Shown: positions 1 to 10,304 of the stretch, in pieces
Layout of the letters: each line of letters starts with the position of its first letter
How positions within the stretch are numbered: the stretch's first letter is position 1
Source: Brachypodium distachyon
Lineage: Eukaryota > Streptophyta > Magnoliopsida > Poales > Poaceae
Direction: 5' to 3'
Assembly (NCBI RefSeq): GCF_000005505.3
Contig: NC_016131.3
Span: 48,097,355 to 48,161,354 of the forward strand
Length of the DNA: 64,000 bases
Notes under the pieces: model-generated
Told to the model about the DNA's origin: nothing
Databases searched by the model: none
The model's input: only the letters and a program-made list of their open reading frames with translations
Position numbers and translations under genes: made by a program

Positions 1-2931
1 GTCGGCGGCACCGTGCTTGACTATGACACCAGTTTATTCACCGGCTACGACGCAAATCTTAATGGCTCCTTGAAGAACCAGATACAGGATCTCCAACGGC
101 TTCTGCCTTCAATCTGTGGAACACCGCAGAGTAATATATTTAGATCATTTATTGATTGATGATTTACACGCATGCGGAAAATTGCCGTAACATTAGCTTT
201 GGATGTAGATTGCACGCATTATTTGGCCAAGTCCCTATTCGTGTTTCAACTGGGGGAAAATGACTACAACCTCCAACTGATTAATGGAGCCACGGTAGAT
301 GAGGCCAGCAAGAACATGCCCATCACAGTGAACACAATTACATCAGGTTTAGAGGTAATTAACCGCAAAGCTATACATATGTTATTTTGGGAAACCTGCT
401 ATATGCTAACATATGTTCCAAACATACAGAAATTAATTACACTTGGCGCAGAGCACATCGTGGTTTCAAACATTGCTCCGATTGGGTGCTATCCAATGTA
501 CCTGTTCATCTTACAGAGCGCCGACAAGAGTGACTATGACGGGAAAGGTTGCCTCAGGAACTACAACGTTTTGTTCAACAGGCACAACGCTTTCCTCCGG
601 AGCAGCCTCTCAAAGCTTCAAAACAAGCATCGGCACACAAGGATCATGTATGCCGACCTCTCGAGCCACTTCTACCACATAGTGCAGAAACCCAGAAAGT
701 TCGGTAAGTTTCTACATCCATGTTGTTAGTGATGCCTTGCAAACAGAGCAGCTGTCTTTTTAATCTTTCTAAAAGAATAACTGGTTAGGAGCTTCAAATA
801 AACTAGACGATTCCCCGCGCGTTGCCACGAAAAACTGTGTATACGCTAAATATAAATAGTGAAAGTGAGAAGACGAAAATATAAGGAAAGAAAAGGAGAT
901 CTCAGGAACCATAGCTGATGTAGGATGCTTGCAAATGTCGCATCAACGAACGCAATTGCACTGTACAAAATAAAATTGTTCCATGCATAAAATGAAAATC
1001 AGCATAGCCAACAGTACAACTTTGCTTCAAATTGAGCTTACAATAACTCGCTGAGCAATTGCCTTATTGAAAACGTTTTATTCATCGACTATTGATCCGT
1101 TGTATTGCATATGTGAGTAAAAGCAAGTAACGGTTAATCTCTATAAAATCACTTGGGCCTCTCCGCTGAAATATGTACCAATTTTGAGCTTCCGAAATCA
1201 CTTAGCTTGTCACTTAGCTGACCCATGTTATCAGCAGCCAAAACGTGATCAAGTGGCATTAATGTTCAAAATAAGGAAGTGACATGTTATTACATTGATC
1301 TTATAGTGAAAATAATTTTTTTGAAATTGAAATATATGAACAGATGAGCATATGCATGTTTGGCCTATCATGCCCTCACCGAAATAGCTGACTCATCCAT
1401 TGAACATAACACATGCATTCATCACTGACCACATGTTTAATCTCAAGATAGAAGAGAGGAAGTTATTAATCAAGCTTAATATTTCCGATGATTTTATCCA
1501 TCTTTTGGACAAAAATCATATTACAAATTTCTCCAGTCTGATGATAAAATTGTTTGAATGGAAAATAAATTAAATCAACTCAATTAGAGATTTTAGAAAG
1601 CCATTTTTTACCTGCACCCACCATTTCTCACCGGAGGCGGCGGCACGGCAGTAGCGACAGAAGCGGGGGTGAGGACTACCTGCGTGGGCATGCACACCAG
1701 ACCACTAGGGCCCGCATGGCATCAACGTGGGCGGCAGCGCGTCTGTGTGGAGAGGCTACAGCAGCCGGACAGGGTCCGACAGTGACGCAAGACCTCCTGG
1801 CGATCTCGCTCTGAGACCCATACACTGAGCCTCCACGTGGTCGGCCCTCCTCCTTACTTCTCGACACTGCCAGAACGCACCAACGTGTTCCACGGTGAGC
1901 CCCCGTGTGATTTTCCTATCTCCTCTTCTTCCCTGCTCTGTACGGACTCCTCTGTTTCTATCAATTGAAATTAGGAGAGGGCTTTGAGAGAGGACGGCAA
2001 GTGGCACGAGATGACACGATCGGAAGTTGGTTTTATAGGCCGTGGAGGGAGATCGAGAGTTCAATGCCGACGGCTGGCATGACTGGGCTGGGCAGTGTTG
2101 GTGGGAATGGGCCATGGAGGATTCGGGTGGGTAATGGGCCGCGTCAGGGGAGTGAAAAAAAAAGCCCATAGCACGGATGGAGTCAGCCCATACCGAGGGA
2201 CCAGATGTGCGTGCGACACTCATCGGGAGAAAAACGTGTGCAGAATAAACGATGACGTGGCTTCATGAGTGGGGTGTTAATTAGATGAATGCTGATGTGG
2301 ATAAGCTGCTTGCTAAATTAACTACACTTAGTGGGATTCAACTTTATAGAGTTTATAAATTTGATGGTTCAAACATCAGTAGTCTCATGACGGAGACCGA
2401 CCGTCTTTTACTCAAAAAAACATCAGTAGGCTCAGGGATATGACCAATTTTCACCATTTCAGCGGGTACTAAAATATTTATTCTGGTAAAAAACTGTTGT
2501 CACTTGAAATTGGGCCGGGTTCAAAATGAAATCAAGTTTGCTCAATTTGTCTGTAATTTCAGAAGATTCAAACATAAGTTCTTTGGTTTGTTCAAATTTA
2601 AAACAAAGATCACAATTGTTTTTGGTTATTTCAGTCATTTCCAAAATCAGACTGAAAATGAAATTGTGAACCCTAATTATCACCTCATTTTTGGTCCGAT
2701 CGGTTTCTTTGTGCAGGCTTTGAGACCGTCCTCAGAAGCTGTTGCGGAAATGCCGACGCACCAAACGGATTCGATCTGGGCGCCATGTGCGGGATGGATG
2801 GCGCGAGCGTCTGCCATGACCCATCGAGCTACCTCTCTTGGGATGGCATGCACCTCAGCGACGCCGCCAACGAACGGGTAGCTAATGGCTGGCTCAACGG
2901 CCCATACTGCCACCCAGCGATTCTGAAGTGA
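1..2931 (+). CDS. GDSL esterase/lipase, copy A (5' end outside window)
   Basis: Secreted SGNH-fold serine hydrolase acting on acyl or acetyl esters; the physiological substrate is unknown. Visible exons are 1-130 (partial exon 2), 209-354, 430-703 and 2717-2931, all with GT-AG borders and phases matching copies B and C. Exon 3 holds the block III motif GEND (oxyanion hole). The last exon holds WDGMH, which supplies the catalytic Asp and His of block V, then a C-terminus ending PAILK. Exon 1 with the nucleophile Ser lies before the window. The last intron is about 2 kb, against about 0.4 kb in the sister copies, because a Helitron and a tiny poly(A) insertion sit inside it. Intron 355-429 is 75 nt, has no stop and keeps frame if retained. 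No disabling change is visible in the part present. Confidence 0.88.
803..2359 (-). mobile_element. Non-autonomous Helitron in last intron of GDSL copy A
   Basis: Read on the minus strand, the element ends with GCGCGGGGAATCGTCTAG, the GC-rich stretch plus CTAG terminus typical of grass Helitrons. The other end aligns with the 5' end of the element at 55760-56282; the expected TC has become TT. It lies between A and T with no target duplication, and the same intron of copy C (around 26226) is the empty site. The interior around 1590-2230 is GC-rich and may be captured host sequence. No Rep/helicase coding is present. Confidence 0.75.
2383..2417 (+). mobile_element. 35 nt poly(A)-tailed retro-insertion
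   Basis: AAACATCAGTAG at 2371-2382 is repeated at 2418-2429 around a short segment ending CTTTTACTCAAAA. Copies B and C have one version of the target in the matching intron, C most clearly (near 26243). This is the signature of target-primed reverse transcription that copied only the last bases of a LINE-type 3' end. Confidence 0.7.
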
Positions 2932-3240
2932 AGCTCCTTCCTAAATGCGTGAACAAACATCCGGAGAATAATTGCATGCATGTATTGCGTGTACTATCTT
3001 TTCCAAGAATGTCCTATGTACTGAAAAATTATGAAACAATATTGAAATGTGTTGTTTCCTGGTGCTGATAGATGTAGATGAGCGGACGCTTAACCACGCA
3101 ATCCTATGTGTGTTCAACTCAACAAATTTGTTCCGTAGTTCGCGTTTAACTGTACGTGTTCTTCAGGATTAGGATTGGATGCAAGTAGACTAGTGCAAAG
3201 AGCAAGTCGGATCACAGTGTTATGTGCAAATAAAACCAAG

Positions 3241-4171
3241 CAAGGTCGTGCTACTGGCTCGCGTCGCTCCTGGGGGCGGCTCAGGCGGAATCCTAGCCCC
3301 TGCCGCCGCCCCCGTCCCGTGCGGATCTCCTCTCCCCTCGCTGTGGCCGGAGGATGCCGGCGGGGCGGACGGCAGCGGCGAGGCCTTCCCGTGGCGTCCT
3401 GCTGTGGGTTTCGTGGTGGCAGGCGGAGTGCGAGGGCGTGCGGGGGCTGGGGCGGGCGGCGTGCGGGGACTGCGGCGGGCGGTGCGCGGAGGCCCGTGAT
3501 GGCTGCAGACAGCCAGCGGCGCTCTCGGGCGGCACGGACTGTGAATGCCAGGGCGGCGGCTGCGGAAGCTTGACGGTGGCGTCCCTGCCGGCATGATCTC
3601 CGGTAGGCGGAGGCGGCGGCGGGATCCGGTGCTAGCGGATGTGTGGCAACGGGATGTGCCGCTGGAGGCGTTGGTGGACAGGTGCGGCGTCGGGATCTGC
3701 TGCTCGTGGCCAGTGCGGCCCAGATCTGACCGTGGTGGTGCTGGTGGCCTGCCTCGTGGTGGCGTTGGGTTCGGCGGTGGCCGGCTTCATGCTGCTGGGC
3801 TGCTGTGTCGCTGGCCTGGCCAGCCTCTTGTTTGGTGGACGGCGGGGATTTTTTGATGACGTCCTTGAAGGTTGTTGTTGTGGTGCAGCTGATGCGTCCC
3901 CCTATCCTCATGCGAGGCTTCGGCGCGCAAGCGTATTGCCGGCGTGGTTGTGGCAATGGACGCCGGGACAGCGGTCGGAGGGGCGGCCATGGCAGCCTTG
4001 GCAGCGGATTTGGCGTTTGGGCACAAATTTTGCGAAGGCTTGCGATGGCAGAAGATGGAAGTCGAGGCGGCAGCTTCGAAAGGGGGTGAAGGTGGTTTGC
4101 TACGCTGGGCCTTAGTTGGGTTTTGGAAGTCGGGCCTAGTTTGCGGCCCCCTTTGAGATGTCCTCGAAGAA
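3241..4171 (+). mobile_element. LINE-derived non-autonomous retroelement (copy 1)
   Basis: A GC-rich 931 bp insert is flanked by imperfect 13 bp repeats, AAATAAAACCAAG (3228-3240) and AAACAAAACCGAG (4172-4184). The flanks of GDSL copies B (near 23812) and C (near 27063) have the uninterrupted target. It is homologous over much of its length to the element at 53925-55252. It has no reverse transcriptase; open frames in it, including a 361-codon minus-strand frame, look like GC-driven chance ORFs. Confidence 0.65.
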
Positions 4172-4219
4172 AAACAAAACCGAGCCCTGGTGTAAACAAA
4201 CTGATAAGTCACCCTGGGG

Positions 4220-4237
4220 CTCCCCCTCAAAAAAAAA
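4220..4237 (+). mobile_element. 18 nt poly(A)-tailed retro-insertion
   Basis: AAGTCACCCTGGGG occurs at 4206-4219 and again at 4238-4251, separated only by CTCCCCCTC plus nine A. The corresponding flank of copy C (27110-27125) has a single slightly diverged version. Best read as a LINE-mediated insertion truncated almost to its tail. Confidence 0.65.
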
Positions 4238-4289
4238 AAGTCACCCTGGGGGCTGGGGCTTACTAAGCTAGCATCATGGAAGCTGGGCT

Positions 4290-4470
4290 AGCCAGTCACG
4301 TGCCCCTCGCGCTGGGTCTCATGGTGCAGCCAGCACTGCAGTTCAGGCAAATTTCCGCTTCTTACTCGATGAACTGTTCCATTAACTGGCGATGCCTTGT
4401 CATGAGCAGCATGTGCACCACCTACGGCGGGGAGCCGCCCTGGGGTGTCCCTGGAGTTGGGTCCATTCGC
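4290..4470 (+). repeat. Diverged duplicated segment, unit 1 (partner 6370-6626)
   Basis: Shares collinear blocks with 6370-6626, including CTCATGGTGCAGC, CTGCAGTTCAGG, TTCATTAACGGGTG-like text and CCGCCCTGGGGTGTCC. The partner has gained a poly(A) micro-insertion and ends at a CACTA terminus. No coding capacity is convincing in either copy. They look like an old local duplication downstream of GDSL copy A. Confidence 0.55.
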
Positions 4471-4703
4471 TAAGCGAGAAGGCGAGTGTTGCCTGTGGCT
4501 ACTCACGCACCACTTACTCAGTCTGCTATTGCTCTTCGTTCGGTACACCCCTAACTGATGAAACATAGCATTTCTCAGTTTTTTTTCTTCGAAAAAGAGA
4601 TAGAAACCATCAGAAAAATGATACACACAACTTTTTATTATTATTTTACTTAACAAGCTAGCCTGGGAGAACAATTACATCGATCAAGCAGACATCAGGC
4701 TAT

Positions 4704-4921
4704 GGCTATGTTTTTTTCGGTTTTTAGGACCGGCTTCTCCTAAAAGCTGCCCTCACCTAGCTTTCTGAAAAAGCTGCATCACAGATTTAGCTAGACCTCC
4801 AAAATACTTTAGCCAAACTAGTTTGGTAGACTAATCAAATTTAGGTGGCGGATTCTCCAAGAAGCTAGGTGATGGCAGCTTCTAAGAGAAGCCGGTCCAG
4901 GAAACCGAAAAGAACTGGCCC
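4704..4921. mobile_element. MITE with long terminal inverted repeats
   Basis: The left end (TTTTCGG, then ACCGGCTTCTCC, AAGCTGCC and TCACCTAGCTT) is mirrored at the right end (AAGCTAGGTGATGGCAGCTT through GAAGCCGGTCC to CCGAAAAGAAC), giving inverted repeats of roughly 75 bp. No transposase. Superfamily is uncertain because I could not fix the target duplication; hAT-like is the likeliest. Confidence 0.6.
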
Positions 4922-5384
4922 TATACCTACTAGTCGGATGCAAGGTGTGGCAAATATCGCACACCACCGCCCAACATCTAAATCCGGAGGTCAAGAAGGC
5001 ACAACCGGTCAACTAATTCCCAACATGTGTCGAATGCTCATGCTTCAGAATTAGCCGCCACCATCTTCCACCGACCCATCTTCAGGACATAGAACGACGC
5101 ACTAAACAAGCCACGCCTGGCAAACAACGACGCAAACCAGAGCCTGACCAGCAAGTGTCCAGCCGCCGACCAAGATCCCCTCGCTCGCAGATCTAGTGTT
5201 CTCCAACGGCGCCCCCAAGGGCAGAGCGTGGCCGTAAGCGCCATGCTGCCCAGTCTGAGGACTTTGGGTTTTCACCGGGCAACCTAGAGCGGGGGGTGGT
5301 GTGGGAATACCTCAGTACAAAAGTGGACAACATTTTTTATGAATCAGGCGTATTTCACTTTATCTAATACGAATAAAATGACTA

Positions 5385-5496
5385 CTCACTTCGATCCATA
5401 TTAATTGTCGAAATATTACATGTATTTAGACGCTTTTAGTCATATATACATTCATATTTGGACAAATTTGAGACAATTAATACGGATCGGAGGGAG
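5385..5496. mobile_element. Stowaway-like MITE
   Basis: A 112 bp element flanked by TA. Its inverted-repeat arms contain ATTAATTGTC and GACAATTAAT and it ends GGATCGGAGGGAG. It belongs to the same family as the elements at 8027, 33944 and 40699, which share CGAAATATTACATGTAT. These are non-autonomous mariner derivatives. Confidence 0.75.
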
Positions 5497-6415
5497 TAAT
5501 AAATAAAAATATATAAGGACATAAAAATTGCTACTGTAGCAATGAAGTGTTTGCACTCTTGAATAATAACAGAATAAAGTTAAAGCTACTTCTAGCCAAT
5601 CATTTAGGATTAAAAGGGGGCTCAACATTTGCTATGTTCCTCTTTTCATACTTGAACAGCTGGTGGTCAATGGACCTCTAATCAAATATTTGCGCCTTAT
5701 CTCATCTTGTAGATGGACCTTCTTCAGGATCATGACCACTAGCGAATGGTGACGATTTTTTTCAAAATCTTTTAAAAATCAAAAAGCGCTTCATTATATT
5801 GCCTGCGAAATTATCACAAAATACTTAGTTTTGAAATGCAATTCATTATATTGCGTACGAAATTAGCACAAAATACTTAGGTTTGGAATGCACATTATAC
5901 AGAGGAATCGAGAAATTAGCAAATTGGCTTCTTGACATTAAATGAAACAAATTGGCTTTAAGCCTGGGAGGCTCGACTTATCAGAACCGCAGAAGACGAC
6001 AGGAGAGATGATCAGGGACGCCAGGCGCGGACGCGGACGGACGCAGACGGTGGGCGGCGCGAGACGGTGAGGAGCGTCGAGGGTTCGCTTTCCGTGCGTT
6101 TTCTAGAGCAAGCAAGCCTCGACTGGGAATACGAGAAGACGAAGCGATCAGAGAGACCAGGCGAGACCACGATCGCTGTGCAGTTTAGGATTGGGACTTG
6201 TTGGGCTTGGGCAGTTCGGCTGGCCAGGGATACTGGTGTGGGCCGAGGTCAAACCAATTATGCACCGGTGTCTTTTTTTTTCTGTACTGTAGGTACAAGG
6301 GGCTGCTGGGCCAAAGGCGTCTGTGTCAACTGACACCGGCCCAACAACACTGTAGCTACGCCCCTGGGCCTCATGGTGCAGCGGCCAGCCCTGCAGTTCA
6401 GGTAAATTCTACCTG

Positions 6416-6430
6416 CCCCCTAAAAAAAAA
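6416..6430 (+). mobile_element. 15 nt poly(A)-tailed retro-insertion
   Basis: GGTAAATTCTACCTG is perfectly repeated at 6401-6415 and 6431-6445, separated only by CCCCCT plus nine A. The related segment near 4340 has one diverged target sequence. This looks like another extreme 3'-end LINE insertion. Confidence 0.65.
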
Positions 6431-6626
6431 GGTAAATTCTACCTGAAAACCCCTCTGTTTACTGCCATCCCCTTCACCCTAGTCCACGAAGACCAGCAAA
6501 TTTCTTCTTTTTATTCGAAGAACTCTTTCATTAACGGGTGATGTCTCATCTGGTTGTCAATTTTGATGATCAGCATGCGTCCCACCTTTGGCGGGACCCG
6601 CCCTGGGGTGTCCATGGAGCTGGCCC

Positions 6627-7812
6627 CACTACTACAAAAACGTCTATCAGTAACGGTCAAAAAAGCGCATCAGTAACGGACGGGCCGCCCGTCACTAACT
6701 TGTTGCCAGTGATGTGTCTAACATCAGTGACGGGCGTCCCTCTTGACCGACACTGATAGCGTTTTGAGGGATATAAAAAAAAGCAGGCCTGTGGCCTCCA
6801 AATTTTCACAAATCACATATACACAGGCACGCATATTTTTACCATCACCGACTAGAACATATCACAAATCATAGATTAAGCATCCCAGATCATGGATTAC
6901 AGCAGGAAAAATCGCAAAAAAATCATGAAAAAAAGCCGAAGCTCTCCATAGCCTGATCCAGCCACATCGCTCTTCATGGCAGCGTGGCGGCAGAGGAGTG
7001 CACCTCCCTCCATGGCAGAGGCTCCTTGGTGGAGGGCGGGGAATGCCAGATCCGTGCGTCGAGGCGGGGGGAGGCCGGATCCGGCGATGTAGAGGCCGGG
7101 GAACGCCGGATCCATCCCTGGAACAAACACAGGCGAGAAATCAGTCGCAGAGAGAGAGAGAGAGATTGGAGAGAGGAAGAGACTTACCGGCGGATGGAGA
7201 TGGAGGGAGAGAAGGTATCGGCGGCAGTGAGTTAGCCTCGGCCGGAACCGGCGGTAGGGCGGCACGGGTGGTGGCGTGTGGAGGCGGGCGTGACGATGGC
7301 CGGCGTCGACGGTGCGAAGCAGGGAGGAGGGCGCGCCGATCTGTAGAGGAGAGAAGAGAAGGGCGGCCAAATCAAGCGTGGGGCATGGAGGAGTCGCAGC
7401 CAGATTCAGAGAAGGGAGAGGAGAGAGTTTGGGGGAGAGGAGAGACCGAGAGAGTTTGGGGGAGAGTGCGTGGCGGCGGCAGGGAGGAGAGAGTGCCTGT
7501 GGGTTCGCTAGGGTTGCCCTTATATACGAAATTGTTGGGCCAAGATTTGTATGTAAGCCCAATAGTCTATTAGTGGCGGGCTTTTCATCTAAGCCCGCCA
7601 CTAATGTGTGTTTGTGTGAACTTTGCTATTTTTCACATTGAACCATTAGTGACGGGCCTCTCGCGCCCGTCACTGATGAGAGGTCATTAGTCTCATCAGT
7701 GACGGGCCCTACGAGCCCGTTAGTGATGAGGCGTCATCAGTGACGGGCGTGGTATGCTCGTCACTGATGAGTGGTCATCAGTGACGGGTGTACCACGCCC
7801 GTGACCACAAAT
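6627..7812 (+). mobile_element. CACTA element, 3' end missing
   Basis: Begins CACTACTACAAAAACG, followed by subterminal repeats of the CAGTAACGG/CAGTGACGGGC type in both orientations, which recur at 7650-7800. The interior is GC-rich with a GA microsatellite near 7150 and no transposase. The start matches the complete element at 49630-51400. No TTTTGTAGTAGTG end is present, so the right end is truncated and approximate. The 234-codon minus-strand frame at 6897-7601 is low complexity and not accepted as a gene. Confidence 0.75.
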
Positions 7813-8026
7813 TTAGAATCCCATCCATCCCGCCTCCTTCCATCGAAAATAAAAACAAAAACTCAACGGCGAGCCTAAAAACTCAATGAGTCCAGTTCCT
7901 ACTGGCGCCTAAAAATACAACGAAATCCAAATAAAACAGCTCACAAAGTTCCTACTCGCAGATTCTCAAAAAAAAAAGAAAAGTTCCAACTGGCCGATTT
8001 GCTTACTCAATTGCCTAATTAATCTA

Positions 8027-8139
8027 CTCCCTCTGGCCGGAATTACTTGTCGAAATATTACATGTATTTAGACGCTTTTTGAACATAGATGCATCCATAT
8101 TTGAGCAAATTTGAGACAAGTAATATGAGTCGGAGGAAG
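8027..8139. mobile_element. Stowaway-like MITE
   Basis: A 113 bp element between TA dinucleotides. It starts CTCCCTCTGGCC and ends with the inverted, diverged version GTCGGAGGAAG. The arms contain ATTACTTGTC and GACAAGTAAT, and the core has ATTACATGTATTTAGACG as in other copies here. Non-coding. Confidence 0.75.
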
Positions 8140-8441
8140 TAGAAAAACAAGCATGCAAAACTTTAATCCGCAGAAATCTGAAGCACAAAAAACGTCAGAA
8201 AAATCCCGAAAAATCAGAACCGGATCGGGCAGAATCTATAACGCCTTGCGTACCACTTGTTTACGGCTAGGGTTCGGGTGGGGGAGGAGCAGAATCACTT
8301 GCGAGTCTATCTGGAAAACTCGCCGGCGACAACCTCCAGGTGGTCGGTGAGAAAAATCGCAGAGCCCTCTCCCCCTTTGCCTACCTCTTTGCTCACGTAC
8401 GGGCCAACACACAAGGGGGCAACACACAAAATCACCTAGGA

Positions 8442-9945
8442 GCGCATATTGATAGATGTTGCGCGACTCGTCTCTCTCTTGGACCATAATAAGTTGTACA
8501 TGCGGATAGCACATGCGGACACATGATGTGCAAAGTCATACATGAAAAATTAAGCCGGTAAAGTCAACTCATCAAAACAAAAAAAAACTAATTGCACATA
8601 TTGATAGATGTTGTGCGACTCGTCTCTCTCTTGGACCTACAAAGTTGCACATGCGGACACCTAATGTGCAAGTTTGTACATGAAAAAGCTGCGAGAGACA
8701 ACTCATCAAACAACCCCCCCCCCTAATTGCGCATATTGATAGATGTTGTGCGACCATCTCTCTCTCTCTTGGACCATACTAAGTTGCACGAACATTATGT
8801 GCAAGTCGTACATGAAAAGCTAGTTAGTCAATTCATCAAAACAAAAATCCCTAATTGCGCATATTGATAAATGTTGTGTGACTCGTCTTTCTCTTGGACC
8901 ATACTAAGTTGCACATGCAGACATGTGATGCGCAAGTCGTACATGAAAAAGCTAGCTGCGAAAGACATTCATAAAACAAAATCCCCTAATTGCGCATATT
9001 GATAGATGTTGTGCGACCTGTCTCTCTCTTGGACCATAGTAAGTTGCACATGCGGACATATGGTGTGCAAGTCATACATGAAAGTATTGGGAAAAACAAC
9101 TCATCAAACAAAATCCCCCTAATTGCGCATATTCATACATTGTGTGCAACTCGTCAAACAAAAACCTCATTTTACTAAGTTGCGCATAATAATACTTGTT
9201 GTGCGACTCGTCTCTCTCTTGGTCCATAGTAAGTTGTACATAAGGACAAATGATGTGCAAGTCATACATGAAAAAGCTGGGAAAGACAACTCATCAAACA
9301 AAATCCCCTAATTGCGCATATTGATAGATGTTGTGCAATTCGTCTCTCTCTTGGACCATACTAAGTTACACATTCGAGCACATTATGTGCAACTCGTACA
9401 TGAAAAAGCCGGAAAAGTCAACTCATCAAAACAAAATCCCTAATCACGCATGATGTTATGCGACTCTTCTCTCTCTTGGTCCATACTAAGTTGCACATGT
9501 GGGCACAAGATGTGCAAGTCGTACATGAAAAGGCTAGACATCTCATCAAACAAAAACCTCCTTTTACTAAGTCACGCATAATAATACATGTTGTGCAACT
9601 CAACTGTTTTGGACTGTACTAAGTTGCGCATGCGAAGACATATGTTCAAGTTGCGCATATTGATGCATGGTTTGCAACTCGTCTCTCTTGGAGCATACTA
9701 AATTGCACATGCGGACACGTGATGTGCAAGTCATACATGAAAAGGTTGGAAAAGTCAACTCATCAAATAAAAATCCCAAAAATGTGCATATTGATAGATG
9801 TTGTGCAACTCGTTTCTCTCTTGAACCATACTAAGTTGCACATACAGGACACATGATGTCCAAGTCGTACATGAAAAGGAAGGACAAGGTAAACACATGC
9901 GGGACACATGATGGACGATGCTAAGTTGTACATGTTGTGCAGAGC
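8442..9945. repeat. Tandem array, ~130-134 bp unit, about 11 units
   Basis: Each unit opens with a variant of GCGCATATTGATAGATGTTG, then TCGTCTCTCTCTTGGACCAT, AAGTTGCACATGCGGACA, GTGCAAGTCGTACATGAAAA and ACTCATCAAACAAAAT. Unit starts are near 8442, 8594, 8729, 8857, 8992, 9124, 9182, 9314, 9445, 9573, 9653 and 9784. Most spacings are 127-135 bp; units near 9124-9182 and 9573-9653 are shortened by internal deletion. Units are diverged. Short minus-strand ORFs recur once per unit and are by-products of the repeat. Confidence 0.9.
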
Positions 9946-10304
9946 GGCCATGTGTGCGAGCGTATGGGCCTAAGAAAAAACAACTTCAAATTTGTGTAAA
10001 AACTGATCCACATCAGCAAAATAATTCTGTGTAAAAAGGGCACCCAATTCTGTTCCACTATATATGTCACATACCAGGGCCATAGGAAACAACATAATCC
10101 TTATATCTAGCACAAAAGGCTACATCTATTACAATCCCAGTACACCAAAAAAAGTTAGGCATAGGTGGAAAATTACATATAGCTGCTAGGTTGAACAAGC
10201 ATAGCCTAGGAAGATATAGGTCATAGTACAGAAAAAGTCCACCGAACCCTTACAAAAAGCTATTTAGCTCAGCTATTTTAAAGCTCTTCATGACACAAAC
10301 AACT

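Noticed and set aside
172..729. A single 185-codon protein from the GDSL copy A ORF
   Set aside because: It reads through two introns. Splice borders conserved in B and C, and exons before and after it, show a multi-exon gene.
1..2931. GDSL copy A as a pseudogene because of its 2 kb last intron
   Set aside because: The extra length is explained by a Helitron and a small insertion; donor, acceptor and all visible coding phases are intact.
3114..4199. 361-codon minus-strand ORF downstream of GDSL copy A
   Set aside because: It spans the boundary of a TSD-flanked LINE-derived insert, is Pro/Arg/Ala-rich and has no recognisable domain.
6897..7601. 234-codon minus-strand ORF
   Set aside because: Lies inside a CACTA element over a GA microsatellite; low-complexity Leu/Ser/Pro text.
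8442..9945. CRISPR-like array
   Set aside because: Units are ~132 bp, diverged, with no short identical repeats and unique spacers; plant nuclear context.
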